From: Doryteuthis pealeii
Taxonomy: Eukaryota; Mollusca; Cephalopoda; Myopsida; Loliginidae
Direction: 5' to 3'
Assembly (NCBI GenBank): GCA_023376005.1
Contig: CM042157.1
Span: 17,016,860 to 17,080,859 of the forward strand
DNA length: 64,000 nucleotides
Below the pieces are notes generated by a model. The model did not search any database, was not told the origin of the DNA, and was given only the letters and a program-made list of their open reading frames with translations. Every line of letters starts with the position of its first letter. Within the stretch, counting starts at the first letter, position 1. The position numbers and the translations under genes are program-made. Positions 1 to 9,203 of this stretch are shown here, one piece after another.

Positions 1-157
1 AAACTCTCTAGCCAAGAATATGTTCCACCCCAAACAATTTATTTTAATAAAAATTTAATTTTCTTTGAAACTAAAGATAGGATTAGGTTTTATCATCAGT
101 AGCATCATCATCATTAGCATTATCATCCTCAGGTTGCGTTGACAGTAAAGATTCCCA

Positions 158-160
<3 letters not shown>

Positions 161-205
<45 letters not shown>

Positions 206-378
206 ATCTATCTATCTATCTATCTCTGTCTGCCTGTCTGTCTGTCTCTCTATCTCTAATCTATCTATCTATCTATCTCTGTCTCTCTCTATCTATCTCT
301 GTCTGTCTGTCTGTCTCTCCTCTCTCTCTCTGTCTGTCTGCTCTCTGTCTGTCTCTCTCTCACTCTCTCTCTCTCTCA
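161..378. repeat. compound CT / TCTA / TCTG microsatellite
   Basis: A pyrimidine-rich simple repeat, starting as pure (CT)n and grading into TCTA and TCTG tetranucleotides before returning to CT. An open frame of about 95 codons across it reads as alternating Ser and Leu, which is what a CT repeat gives. It is not a gene. Confidence 0.95.
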
Positions 379-724
379 CAGAATCCATACAGAGCTATAA
401 AACTCAGCAGAACGCCCCTCTTGTAATCCGAGTGGGGGGGGGGCGATGCGTTTATAGTTTTGGTTTTGTGACATGATTATCTTTCGTTAGTTGTTTTGAT
501 AACTCATTAATAGAGATTACCCTTACATACGAGTAGCATAGGTTTCCTGACTGAACATTTACTTTAGGACTAATACCCTTGGCATGAACCCCTTCATTCA
601 CCCAGCTATGGATTAAATAGTACCATTACTATTGTTCTACAAGGATGGCTTTAGCATTACACAAGCCATGAAGATTGATATGTCATTAAAGAAAGAAACC
701 AGACTAAAGCAAATATTTATACTT

Positions 725-800
725 ACAGTATTGCTCATAAAAAAGATGGTTCATTGGGGTTTGCGGCATTTCAACCCATTGGGTTATTTTAAGCCAAAGA
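725..800 (-). repeat. X-family 3' tail fragment (diverged)
   Basis: Short stretch resembling the 3' end of the X repeat (GCGGCATTTCAACCC followed by a GGGTTATTTTA-like segment). Only the tail is recognisable. The neighbouring DNA at 400-720 and 800-930 shows nothing I can classify. Confidence 0.35.
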
Positions 801-929
801 CATTTTGTTTTATACATTATTGTTAGCTATTCATTTTTTTCCAACTTTCTTTTTAAAAACATTTTAATAACTCATCTTAATCTATTTCTCTGAATATTTG
901 AGATGAGGCTTGATGATTAGTATTATCTG

Positions 930-1100
930 CGGTATTCGGACTATTGTCCCCATCTTTATTGTTATTTGTACAACGTTTCGGCCGATGTGCCCTCCAGCCT
1001 TTTTCAGGTATTTCTTGTCGAACTCGAAAACCTTCTCGGACTCGGGAACCTTCTTGTCGTAATCGGGAACCTGCTTGTCGTAATCGGGAGCCATCACGTA
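930..1100 (-). repeat. dispersed repeat with a degenerate hammerhead-like core
   Basis: Matches a second copy at 54525-54660 (shared blocks include TTCGGACTATT, GGCCGATGT and CCTTTTTCAGGTATTTCTT). On the minus strand, 966-1012 reads CTGAAAA, a loop closed by GGC/GCC, then GAAAC, the order seen in hammerhead ribozymes. The core is damaged (CUGAAAA rather than CUGANGA). It is probably a remnant of a Penelope-like retroelement terminal repeat. Several near-identical ~17-base blocks (TCGGGAACCTTCTTGTCG type) follow at 1025-1090. Confidence 0.4.
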
Positions 1101-1117
1101 AAAACCGATTAATCTAT

Positions 1118-1476
1118 TTAACCCATAGATGGGACCCTAACCCTGGGAGTAATGGCAATCGTCATACCCAGGACACTCAGACCCGCAGCCACCACGAGCA
1201 CATATACGATGAAAAGGGTTGGAGGGGTACCATGAGGGCAATAAGGTCGGGCAATGTTACAGGTGCTAGGACTTAACATGAACAGCCGATAGATCGGAGG
1301 AGGCCTCTCCGACCACCCGTCTATACTAAGTAAGGGCCAAAGTGGGGTGCTGTATATCATGGGCTGTTCAGTCACTAGGATTCTGTCCTTAAGCATCACG
1401 GGTCACCACCCGTGGCCAAAAGGTTGGCTCCATTTTGGAGGTGCAGTCCGTGTATTCTTCTGCTCCAGTCGACAGG
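1118..1476 (-). repeat. X-family retroposon, internally deleted copy
   Basis: Runs from the 'AACCCATAGATGGGACCCTA' block to the GTCGACAGG end. Orientation is set by full copies elsewhere, which end 3' in an (AAACC)n tail. Here the 3' tail is missing and a central segment is lost after the GGGACCCTAA block. The 5' terminal block (…CTGCAGAGG…, GCCGACAGGG type) is diverged. No coding potential is seen. Confidence 0.7.
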
Positions 1477-1571
1477 TTAAGATAAATAAGATACCCAACT
1501 AGCAATGTCATAAAAATATTTTGTATTAACCGGAGACATTGGGATTTTGTTATTTCTAGTGATACGATCTA

Positions 1572-1947
1572 TCTATACATACATAAAGGGCAGTTGTGTG
1601 TATCTGTATGTCCGGCGGAAACTTCGAAAATAAATCAATTAACGACAAAGTAAATATATATACGCATTAGATATCACCACGGCTTGGTTTTTGAGCAAAA
1701 ATAATGAAGGTTTGATTTATATTTGGGAGGATAATTAAAAAATAAAATGGATTCTTTTTTCATTTAATATTTTAGATGATAGACATTAACTTTTCTTTTC
1801 AGAGTAGCTGGATCAATGAGAGGTCTATTTTACATAGGGATTTAAATGGGGCATCCCACGAGGATTCAACTCACGATTCAGGAATAATGGATCTGTGGTG
1901 CTAACAAATCCCCCTCTACTCAAGCGACGCCGGGTAGCCGCTGCTAG
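1572..1947 (+). mobile_element. non-autonomous Helitron, family H2, copy A
   Basis: Begins TCTATACATACATAAAGGGC and ends with a GC-rich imperfect hairpin (GGCGTCGC/GCCGGGTAGCC region), about 6 bases, then CTAG followed by T. TC at the start, a hairpin just before the end and a CTRR terminus are the hallmarks of Helitrons. There is no Rep/helicase gene, so it would be mobilised in trans. A second member follows immediately. Related copies lie at 10383-10682 and, inverted, at 17723-18122. Confidence 0.65.
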
Positions 1948-2429
1948 TACATATATAAAGGGCAGTTGTGTGTATCTGTACGTCCGTAGGAAACTTCGAA
2001 AATAAAACAATTAACGACAAAGGAAATATATATATACACATTAAATATTACCAGGGATTGGTTTTTGAGTAAAAATAATGAGGACTTTAGTTATATTTGG
2101 GAAGATATTTAAAAATTCAAATCTGAAAAGTAAAAGAAAGGAAAGTCATTAGCGTGTTATTTTGTTTATCTTCTTTTTTTTTGTATGTTATTTTTTCGCT
2201 TTGAAATATAATGTTGATTGATTGAATTAATTGCATCATTTTCATCTTATTTTTTTTTCAAATTGTAAATCATTGAATGGAAATTTCTTATTATATTCTT
2301 ATATAATTCTTTGGGATTTTTATGTGGCAACCAGTGAGGATCTCACTCGCGATCAGTAATAATGAATCTGCGAGACTAACTTAAAAAAATCCCCCCTCTA
2401 CCCAGGTGATGCCGGTTAGCCACTTCTAG
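1948..2429 (+). mobile_element. non-autonomous Helitron, family H2, copy B, tandem to copy A
   Basis: Starts directly at copy A's CTAG end with TACATATATAAAGGGCAG and ends CCACTTCTAG then T. It shares the first ~200 bases with copy A, then carries a different, AT-rich interior. The 3' end has the same hairpin type. It lacks the expected TC at its 5' end, which fits tandem capture or read-through rather than a clean independent insertion. Confidence 0.6.
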
Positions 2430-2490
2430 TATACAATAAAGATGAAACTTTAATGCTAAACTCAACAGCATTGAAACTCTCAGGAATATG

Positions 2491-2581
<91 letters not shown>

Positions 2582-2682
2582 CGTCTGTTTATACAAATAT
2601 ATATATAACAAATACATACATACATATATATATATATATTACTTACAGACGTCGTATATATATATAATATATATATATACAT

Positions 2683-2721
<39 letters not shown>
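2491..2721. repeat. compound microsatellite (CT)n(TA)n(TG)n … (AC)n(AT)n
   Basis: Dinucleotide tracts of four kinds in series, ending in the (AT)n tract into which the H1 Helitron at 2722 is inserted. Antisense open frames here are repeat artefacts. Confidence 0.9.
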
Positions 2722-2722
<1 letters not shown>

Positions 2723-3357
2723 CTTATTATAATGGAGATTGTGGGTTTGTCTGTCTGTAACCGAAACTATATTACTATACAAGTCACAATTCCTTTAGTT
2801 ATTTACATCATATTCTCCATGATTTTATTTTTATTTAAACATCAATTATTAATAAAATTGTTTTACATTACTTACACTGTTGACCATATCTACATACTAA
2901 TAACATGCAATTGTATTTATATATACAACAAAACAGCGCTTTACAGTGTGAATGGGAAGGCTAATTTACATATTGATCTTAAAAAATTAATTTTAATAAA
3001 TATATGCTTAGTATTGTTGATTTCTAATTGTTTGGTTTTATCTTATTGAATATGAGCAAAACTCTTGAATAAATCTTAAAATCCCTTAACAAGAAGAAAT
3101 AACTGTAATATTATTCTTTACTTCCTATTTTAACTAAACAGTTTAATTAGGAAAATTTACCAATGAAAGACGGAAGTAACGGAAAATGATGGAAGAGTTA
3201 GTTTCAACGTTGTTCTATTTTTCAATCATACCCCCTCTGTTCAAAATCTTTTTATCTACATTCTTATTCAGTTTCATTAGCCTTTCTAATTTAATATGAT
3301 ATTTATTATAAAATTTAACTAAAATACTTGCACCCGGAGGGTGCATATATTTGCTAG
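2722..3357 (+). mobile_element. non-autonomous Helitron, family H1, full length
   Basis: 636 bases starting TCTTATTATAATGGAGATTG and ending with hairpin GCACCC-GGA-GGGTGC, nine bases (ATATATTTG), then CTAG. It is flanked by A on the left and T on the right, the A^T insertion site of Helitrons, inside an (AT)n tract. Other members are 30906-31541, 35807-36430, 52647-53279 and a truncated one at 48717. The 105-codon open frame inside is AT-rich, is not preserved between copies and is not a transposase. Confidence 0.9.
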
Positions 3358-3752
3358 TATATATAATACGATATCTGTATCTATTTGTGTACTTCTTTGT
3401 ATGTACAGGCATTACTTTCTCAGCTGAGCAGCTACGGGTTGAAATTTGTGGATAAAACTATAAAAATCTGAGAGGTCAAAGGGTATTTTCTATTGACAAG
3501 CTATCGCAAGATCATTCAGATTGTAGAGGAAAGAAGGGGTAGAGAATAAATTGGAAGGAAAAGGGGGGGGGTGAAAGAGAGTAGGGGTGAAGGGGGAGGC
3601 GAGACTACTCCTAATTCGTTCTTTTTTGGTTGATTCTGTATAAGTTTTTCATCAACACATCCTAGAAACAAATAATCAACAGAACGAGTGAGTGGCGTTA
3701 GTCTTTGCCCTTTTTAAGTATTCTGATCATACATAGGAAGAAAAAAAAAAGG

Positions 3753-4001
3753 AAAGTCGTCGGGGTGGCCAAAAGTCGGTATCAGCCAATCAGCGAGGGA
3801 GTCTATCCCCTTTTCACTAGCACTAGACCAAAGAGATTGCTTTTTACGTCCGAGGTGGAGCGCCACGACTACCATCAGCTCCTTACTTTACTACACAGAC
3901 ACCTATGCTACTCATACGCTGAGGTGGCGAGGGCCGGTATCGACCTAGGAACCTTGTGGTTTCTAGCCGAACGCTCTACCGACTGAGCTAACACGGTCCC
4001 T
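3753..4001 (-). repeat. tRNA-derived SINE, family S2
   Basis: On the minus strand it begins as a tRNA-like head. An A box resembling TTAGCTCAGTCGGTAGAGCG and a B box resembling AGTTCGATACC (here TAGGTCGATACC) mark an RNA polymerase III promoter. A unique body follows, ending near CCGACGACTTTCC. The TAGCTCAGTCGGTAGAGC part resembles tRNA-Lys. Other copies: 9204, 12092, 55358, and partial ones at 43733, 50957 and 61935. Octopus tRNA-derived SINEs are described; assignment to one of those named families is not verified. Confidence 0.85.
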
Positions 4002-4509
4002 TAAATCATTTTTGATCATACATATACAGAAATGAAATGGCGGAGTGGTTCGGAATAATACCCTTGGGAAATGAATGAATTCCCTCATCACCACAATTAT
4101 GGGTTATATATTACCACTAATGTTTTTTTACTCGTGTAGTGATTGTCTGCCTCTATGGACTTGTGTCCAACAGGGTTATCTTTCCTTGCCGCTAGGGTTT
4201 TTTCCGTCACTAGGGGACACTACTAGATGGGTATTCAAACAGCAGCTCAGTAATTTCTCGCTCTCTTTCTCTTGGTCTAGCATCCTCAAAAGATGGTATA
4301 GATGCGTGGTGTCTCTGTCCATTAAGTGTGTGTGGGGGTTGTCCTCTAACTATCAGTAAGTGACTCTCCTATTCTTTATGAACTCTTTCTCCCTTCCAAA
4401 GGATCTTCGTCCTATCTGTTTCGTATCTCGTATTGTATCTTATGTATGTCATTCATCCATATGTTCAGACAATAAAGTCTGTATCGTTATCTTTTACTTC
4501 TTGGTTCAG

Positions 4510-4518
<9 letters not shown>

Positions 4519-4540
<22 letters not shown>

Positions 4541-4547
4541 GCGGGCG

Positions 4548-4579
<32 letters not shown>

Positions 4580-4606
4580 ATATATATATTATATATATAT
4601 ATATAT
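4519..4606. repeat. (CA)n / (AT)n microsatellite
   Basis: (CA)n interrupted by GCGGGCG, then (AT)n with TAATA interruptions. Overlapping open frames in both strands are artefacts. Confidence 0.95.
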
Positions 4607-4751
4607 AAGGAATGACTTACTGGTAAAAATATTGGGTTGGTCCCAATATTTGGTTGGTTCAAGTGTTATTCGAATAAGTCAGCGTTATAACAAATATAAA
4701 ATGCTCAATTCGTAAGTAGAGCGGATTTATTATTATAGTGTGTACAGAAAT

Positions 4752-4788
4752 AACCTACTAAAGTTTCAGCATAATGATCTTCAGGGTA
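4752..4788 (-). ncRNA. hammerhead-ribozyme-like motif (diverged)
   Basis: Minus strand order: ACC, CTGAAGA (fits CUGANGA), ten bases, GAAA, six-base helix III segment CTTTAG, TA, GGTTA. Helix I is only about 3-4 pairs and helix II is not convincing, so activity is doubtful. It is the mirror partner of 4826-4865. Confidence 0.45.
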
Positions 4789-4825
4789 AATCCAGTGAAT
4801 TAAATTCATATTAATTCAGTGGATT

Positions 4826-4865
4826 TAACCCTGAAGATCCTTTTAGTGAAACTCGAGTATGTTAT
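4826..4865 (+). ncRNA. hammerhead-ribozyme-like motif (diverged)
   Basis: Order: TAACC, CTGAAGA, ten bases, GAAA, CTCGAG, TA, TGTTAT. The helix III segment and cleavage dinucleotide are identical to 60646-60686. Helix I has one mismatch at its base, and helix II is weak. Confidence 0.5.
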
Positions 4866-4874
4866 TTCTCTACA

Positions 4875-4926
<52 letters not shown>

Positions 4927-4962
4927 GTGTGTACAGAAATAACCTACTAGTGTAGTAGAGTA

Positions 4963-5113
4963 TTTCATTTCATGGACTGCTCAGCTACCAGGATTTCATC
5001 CTTAAGCATCACGGATCAGCAACCACGGACTACATGTGTCCCCACTGTGGGGTCTTACCCCTCTGCAGAGGAGCAGTCGGTGTATTCTAAAGCCCCAGCC
5101 GACAGGGCGGGCA
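4963..5113 (-). repeat. X-family 5' region
   Basis: Contains the CAT-GGACTGCTCAGC, TTAAGCATCACGG and CCTCTGCAGAGGAGCAG blocks and ends GCCGACAGGG, the constant 5' end of the X family on the minus strand. Confidence 0.75.
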
Positions 5114-5230
5114 TAAGAAATTGAAAAGTGCTTTACGCCTTACCGGGTTGTATAGCATCAGGCTAAATTTAGGTTTTGCATAGCCATACTTATCTTATAT
5201 TGTTGTTTGGTATGGGGCATTTTATTTTGT

Positions 5231-5306
5231 CTGGTAGCCCAATTGGGAAGTCTTACCCCTCTGCAGAGGAGCAGTCGGTGTATTCTAAAGCCCCAGATGA
5301 CAGGGT
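5231..5306 (-). repeat. X-family 5'-terminal fragment
   Basis: Second copy of the terminal block (TCTTACCCCTCTGCAGAGGA … GATGACAGGG), only ~120 bases after the preceding one. This suggests nested or duplicated insertions. Confidence 0.65.
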
Positions 5307-5309
5307 TGA

Positions 5310-5600
5310 GCGTACCTAGAAAGCGCCCGATGAAAAGGGTCCAATGGCAGACTTAGACTGACCAGGAACATGATGTGATGCATAGATGTTCGTGCGTGCT
5401 AATAGAAATAAGCGGATGACCTTTGCGGCAGGTGTGAATGGTGGCACGCGCGTGGGTCGATCGTCTACTGCTCTACTAAGGCACCTGACACGTAACCGGA
5501 GGGTTGGTCGATCAATACTGTACTGAATGACCTGGAATGTCACGTGAGGACAAGAAGAAGAAGAAGAAGAAGAAGAAGAAGAAGAAGAAGAAGAAAGGAG
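5310..5600 (+). repeat. Y-family repeat with (AAG)n tail
   Basis: About 235 bases ending TGTCACGTGAGGAC followed by (AAG)n at 5552-5595. An inverted relative occurs at 24762-24970 (shared CACGTGA, CAGGTC, CAGTACAGTA, GTCAGGTG, CACCATTCAC, CGCAAAGGTCATCCG). The A-rich tail on both copies suggests a retroposon. The Arg-rich frame in the tail is a repeat artefact. Confidence 0.6.
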
Positions 5601-5789
5601 GTGGATTTATCTATTTTCTCTACAGTCACCAAACAAGAGAGACGCGACACACTTCGCTCCATGACTTTCTACTTTTGGCACAGAACTCCCGATAGCAAAT
5701 ATCTGTCTCGAATAAACCATGTTTTTAGAATTTTTAGAGTATTAAAATTTTATATCAGAAAAATAATATAGAACTAGCAGGACCTTGAA

Positions 5790-5985
5790 AAAATAATATA
5801 TAATATATAATATATAATATATATATATAAATAATATATGATATACATAAATATATAAATATAAATATATACAATATATATTGGAAAATATGTATAAATA
5901 TATAAATATAAATATATAAATAATATATAATATATATATAAATAATAACATATAATATATAATATAAAATATTATATAATATAGA
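5790..5985. repeat. AT-rich satellite-like tract (TATAA / TATAAATA units)
   Basis: Irregular TATAATA and TATAAATA repeats bounded on both sides by copies of a short block (GAACTAGCAGGACCTTGAAAA at 5771-5791 and 5984-6004, then a variant at 6012), so the flanks are a direct repeat of about 20 bases. Confidence 0.8.
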
Positions 5986-6149
5986 ACTAGCAGGACCTTG
6001 AAAAATAATATAGAACTAGCATGACCTGTAAAAACGAGCGTTCTTGGATGTTTAAAACGTAAAACGAACGCTGAAAACGGTTGCTGTGGATTTTTAAAAA
6101 TTTCGCTTTTCATTCACAAATTTTTAAATAGACCGACCGACCACAAAAC

Positions 6150-6345
6150 AAAAGGGTCTCGCAGATTTCTTATTCTCTGTGATAAATTTATTTTTCCTCA
6201 AACTAACGAAAGCCCTGATTAAGATCTATTAAAACAGATCGAAACACTGCAGCGTATGCCAAATAAATATTACTCGTTTATGAACTTGTGTTTATTCAAT
6301 TTTTCATAATATTACATACTGTCGGATTCACTTCCACTTCTTCTT
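6150..6345 (+). repeat. dispersed repeat with hammerhead-like core (diverged copy)
   Basis: Pairs with 6795-6990 (shared TTATTCTGTGATAAAT, AAAGCCCTGA, GATCGAAACAC, GCAGCG, TGTCGGATTCACTTCCA). At 6211-6260 it has CTGATTA, a 5-pair helix II (GATCT / AGATC), GAAA, CACTGCAGCG, TA. Helix I no longer pairs. Likely part of a Penelope-like element terminal repeat. Confidence 0.55.
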
Positions 6346-6584
6346 TATATATTTATATATTTATATATATCAAACAAAAAGAGCATTCAACATCCCGTAA
6401 ACACGTAAACATGCAACACGAGAATACAGATAAAAAACGCACACATTTGACCATTTACACCATTTCTGTCATTAAAAAAAAACTATTTCGTTTACCTGAT
6501 GAATGCTTTTAGCAGGAAACCATTGGTAGTAATATCGTTCCCAAATAAATGAATAAAAGCTAAACTTTTATTTGTCACTTCATT

Positions 6585-6587
<3 letters not shown>

Positions 6588-6651
<64 letters not shown>
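6588..6651. repeat. (TA)n microsatellite
   Basis: Pure TA with one TTTA interruption, between the two related repeats at 6150-6345 and 6795-6990. Confidence 0.95.
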
Positions 6652-6654
<3 letters not shown>

Positions 6655-6794
6655 GAATGATGTGATAAACATTTTTAAGAATACTGGATGTCATATTTCA
6701 AACCGTCTATCTTTCTAGCGTTTCTCAATTTTCAAATTATTCTAAGAACGTTAACTCCCTTTCAAAACATCTTTGAACAGATTGATAAACAAGG

Positions 6795-6990
6795 ACTATC
6801 ACAGTCTCCTCATTATTCTGTGATAAATCTTTTTTTACTCTTCCTTATATCAACAAAAGCCCTGAAGAAGTTCTACTCAAAAGATCGAAACACCGCAGCG
6901 TCGGCTAATAAACTTACCACTCATTTTATGTAAACCTGCGTTTTTTCAAATTTCTCACTATACTACATACCGTCGGTTTCACTTCCATTT
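6795..6990 (+). repeat. dispersed repeat containing a hammerhead motif
   Basis: Second copy of the 6150-6345 repeat, ending near ACCGTCGGTTTCACTTCCA and followed by (CA)n/(TA)n at 6996-7100. Confidence 0.6.
6858..6906 (+). ncRNA. hammerhead ribozyme motif
   Basis: Order: AGCC (helix I), CTGAAGA core, helix II about GTTCT…AGATC (4 of 5 pairs), GAAA core, helix III CAC…GCG with one A·C mismatch, TC cleavage dinucleotide, GGCT completing helix I with four pairs. This is the type I layout known from Penelope-like elements and retrozymes. Self-cleavage is inferred, not shown. Confidence 0.6.
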
Positions 6991-6995
6991 CTCTT

Positions 6996-7056
6996 CACAC
7001 ACACACACACACACACACATACACACACGCATATATATATGTATTCATATTTTATA

Positions 7057-7101
<45 letters not shown>
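6996..7101. repeat. (CA)n then (TA)n microsatellite
   Basis: CA dinucleotides grading into TA. The open frame downstream of it (to 7350) is AT-rich and resembles no protein I know. Confidence 0.95.
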
Positions 7102-7102
<1 letters not shown>

Positions 7103-7565
7103 TATATAAGATAAGTTGTTATATTTCGATTTTTTCCTATCTGGGCCTCTTTTTCCCTCTTCAATTTCTTTGCTCTTTGGCAAAGGGGGTGAGGATCAAT
7201 TTTCTTTTTAAAGAGATTTTTGTGATGTTATTCGACCACACCTTCTATCAGTTGAAATGGCCTCTAGCGATTTTTATGATGGTTCCATATTGTCCATTTA
7301 TATTTTCTCGACTCGACATGTTTCTATTACTGCCCATAGACATTCAGTGAATATCTCTTCGTATATCCAGTGAATACACCTATTTCCTTGTATATATCTT
7401 ATTTGTATAGGTCCGTCCTGATATAACCACAGCCTGGAAGAATTGTCGCTTCAACTTGTCAGTGAGATCGGATTTCCATATAACTGATAATTTGTTTGTG
7501 GCCGACCATGCCTTTCCTATACGTGTATTAACATAGCTTTCTGTGGATGAGATGTTACTACCTAG

Positions 7566-7981
7566 GTATATGAATCAGTACTGTTGTATGGCTGCACCAC
7601 TTGAACTCTAACAAGGCGCCTTGAGAATAAGCTAGATGGTAGCTGCTCAAGAATGCTGCGTGCGGTCTGAACAAGTCGTGGAAACTGCACCCCACAAGGA
7701 AGCAGCTGTATGGCCATCTGTCCCCCATCTCACAAACCATTTGAGTGAGACGGACAAGGCATGCTGGACACTGTTGGAGAAGCAACGATGAGCTCATAAG
7801 CGACGGTCGCCTCTGGAAGCCAGCACATGGTCACGCCAGTGTGGGCCGCCCACCAAGGACATACATTGACCAACTCTGCGAGGATACTGGATGTTGCACG
7901 GAGGACCTACCCGGGACAATTAATGATAAAGAAGGTTGGCGAGAGATTGTACTCGATATCCGTTCCAATTGCGCGACATGA
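7566..7981 (+). pseudogene. LINE retrotransposon ORF2 C-terminus, broken
   Basis: Conceptual translation gives the conserved C-terminal end of an animal non-LTR retrotransposon polyprotein: LLYGC, RRLENKLDGSCSRMLRA, NKSW, QLYGHLSPISQTI, RRTRHAGHCWRSNDE, GRPPRTYIDQLCEDTG, GWREIV. It is broken by an in-frame stop after YGCTT, a frameshift near LRAV/NKSW and a stop just before VRRTRH. A 237-base open part remains at 7745-7981. The (ATG)n repeat at 7978-8003 is in the position of a LINE 3' tail. Catalytic parts are absent (5' truncation). Related relics: 9810, 20165 (minus), 21876/22062, 24535. Confidence 0.8.
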
Positions 7982-8003
7982 TGATGATGATGATGATGAT
8001 GAT
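7978..8003 (+). repeat. (ATG)n tail of the LINE relic
   Basis: Eight to nine ATG units immediately after the LINE stop codon. Microsatellite-like 3' tails are typical of several non-LTR clades. Confidence 0.8.
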
Positions 8004-8084
8004 GGGTCCGTTCAAATAGCCACCAAGTGTCATGAAGATCTTTATGGCATTTTTTCCTATTGCTCTCTTTGGTTAGGCTGGTTG

Positions 8085-8963
8085 ATCTGTTTTACGGCAT
8101 ATCAGCCTTTGCTGGGCTACGTAATAAAGAAGTTTGGTTTGGGTTGGGTTTTTTACGGCATATCAAACTTGCTGGGTCATTTAATGCCGACAAAGTTTTA
8201 AAAGAAATTCATTCTTAATAGATACTCAATTTTTTTAAAAACACATTTTTCTATTTAACCCATAGATGGGACCCTAACAGTTACTACTACTCCCGGTTAG
8301 AGTGGACCAGGGAGCAATGGAGGGTGAAGGGGTGCTCCATATTCCCCAGACCTCCAGAACTGGAACCTCACCATCAGATAGATTCTAGCACAGATATGAT
8401 AAAAAGGGTTGGCGCTTGCCATAATGGTAATAGGGCTGTGGCAATCATATAGGTGGAAGCGCGTGGTGTAATGGTTAAAGTCATGGGGAATGGACTCGTC
8501 GCCCCGAGTTCAAATCCTGGAAGTGGTAATTGCATTTCACTTAGCGCTAATACCCTTGGGAAAGGTATGAATCCTACTCTCCTTCCACCTATGGACAAAT
8601 AGTTGGGCAAACTGGGCTCTTTAACCTTGCTTAGGCAACCAGTCTAGAAGGAAAACTCTGAATTCAAATCTGTTGAACTCCGCCTAAGAAATTGACCTTG
8701 TGTCACATCCTGCTCGTGCGGAGAGTTGGTAAATATATATAGGTGCTAGGGCTTGACGTAACAAACCAATTGGTCGAAAGAGGCCTCTCCGACCGCCCGT
8801 CTAGCTCAAGTAAGGATCAAAGTGGACTGCTTAGCGACGAAGATTCCATCCTTAAGCATCATGTTATTTTACTCACGACTAACAGGTGGCTTCATTGAGG
8901 GAGTCTTATCCCTCTGCAGAGGTGCAGTCGGTGTATTCTAAATTCCCAGCCGACAGGGCGGTA
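8085..8963 (-). repeat. X-family retroposon, near full length, split by SINE S1
   Basis: On the minus strand: 5' GCCCTGTCGGCTGGGAATT… at 8963, through CTGCAGAGGG, TTAAGGATGGAATC, GACGGGCGGTCGGAGAGG, the CATTGCTCCCTGGTCCACTC and GGGTCCCATCTATGGGTTAA blocks, to the tail GATATGCCGTAAAA(AACCC)n. The tail block occurs twice (8085-8130 and 8138-8200). SINE S1 at 8456-8736 interrupts it. No ORF is seen. The constant 5' end across copies suggests a long SINE or other non-coding retroposon. Confidence 0.8.
8456..8736 (+). repeat. tRNA-derived SINE, family S1, with target-site duplication
   Basis: Head GAAGCGCGTGGTGTAATGG (A-box part) and CGAGTTCAAATCCTGG (B box), then a ~200-base body ending GTCACATCCTGCTCGTGCGG and a (TA)n tail. 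The target site ATATAGGTG is present before (8447-8455) and after (8737-8745), within the X element. The head resembles a tRNA-Arg/Glu type. S1 copies: 12508, 16926, 32306, 32905(-), 33743(-), 38320, 43839(-), 51385(-), 54292. Confidence 0.9.
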
Positions 8964-9203
8964 ATGCAGAATTCAATCACCAAACAATTAAATGCTCTCA
9001 ATGACTTCAGATGTCCCATTACTACTGAATTGCGAGTTGGAACTTCACTGGATGCCCCATAAAAATTATAACGTAAAAAAACAACACTTTGTGCTTGTCC
9101 GGCCTAATGGGATGTCAGACAATCATTTTTTTTCGCCTGAGTAGAGGAAATGATATCACATAAAACAATATAGTAAGACATTTTAATTAAACATTTTACT
9201 AAA

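Larger units (their letters stand above)
4740..4880. repeat. foldback repeat with a hammerhead-like motif in each arm
   Basis: Inverted repeat: the left arm (GTGTGTACAGAAATAAC…) is mirrored on the right, with a centre near 4805, directly followed by (TA)n at 4881-4921. After that array the left-arm sequence starts again (GTGTGTACAGAAATAACCTACTA at 4927). Each arm contains CTGAAGA … GAAAC … TA. It matches the better-preserved element at 60385-60686 in its shared blocks. Confidence 0.75.

Noticed and set aside
3900..4000. Possible functional tRNA genes at SINE heads (S1 and S2)
   Set aside because: A and B boxes are present but acceptor and anticodon stems do not fold properly, the heads are followed by long shared bodies, and there are many dispersed copies.
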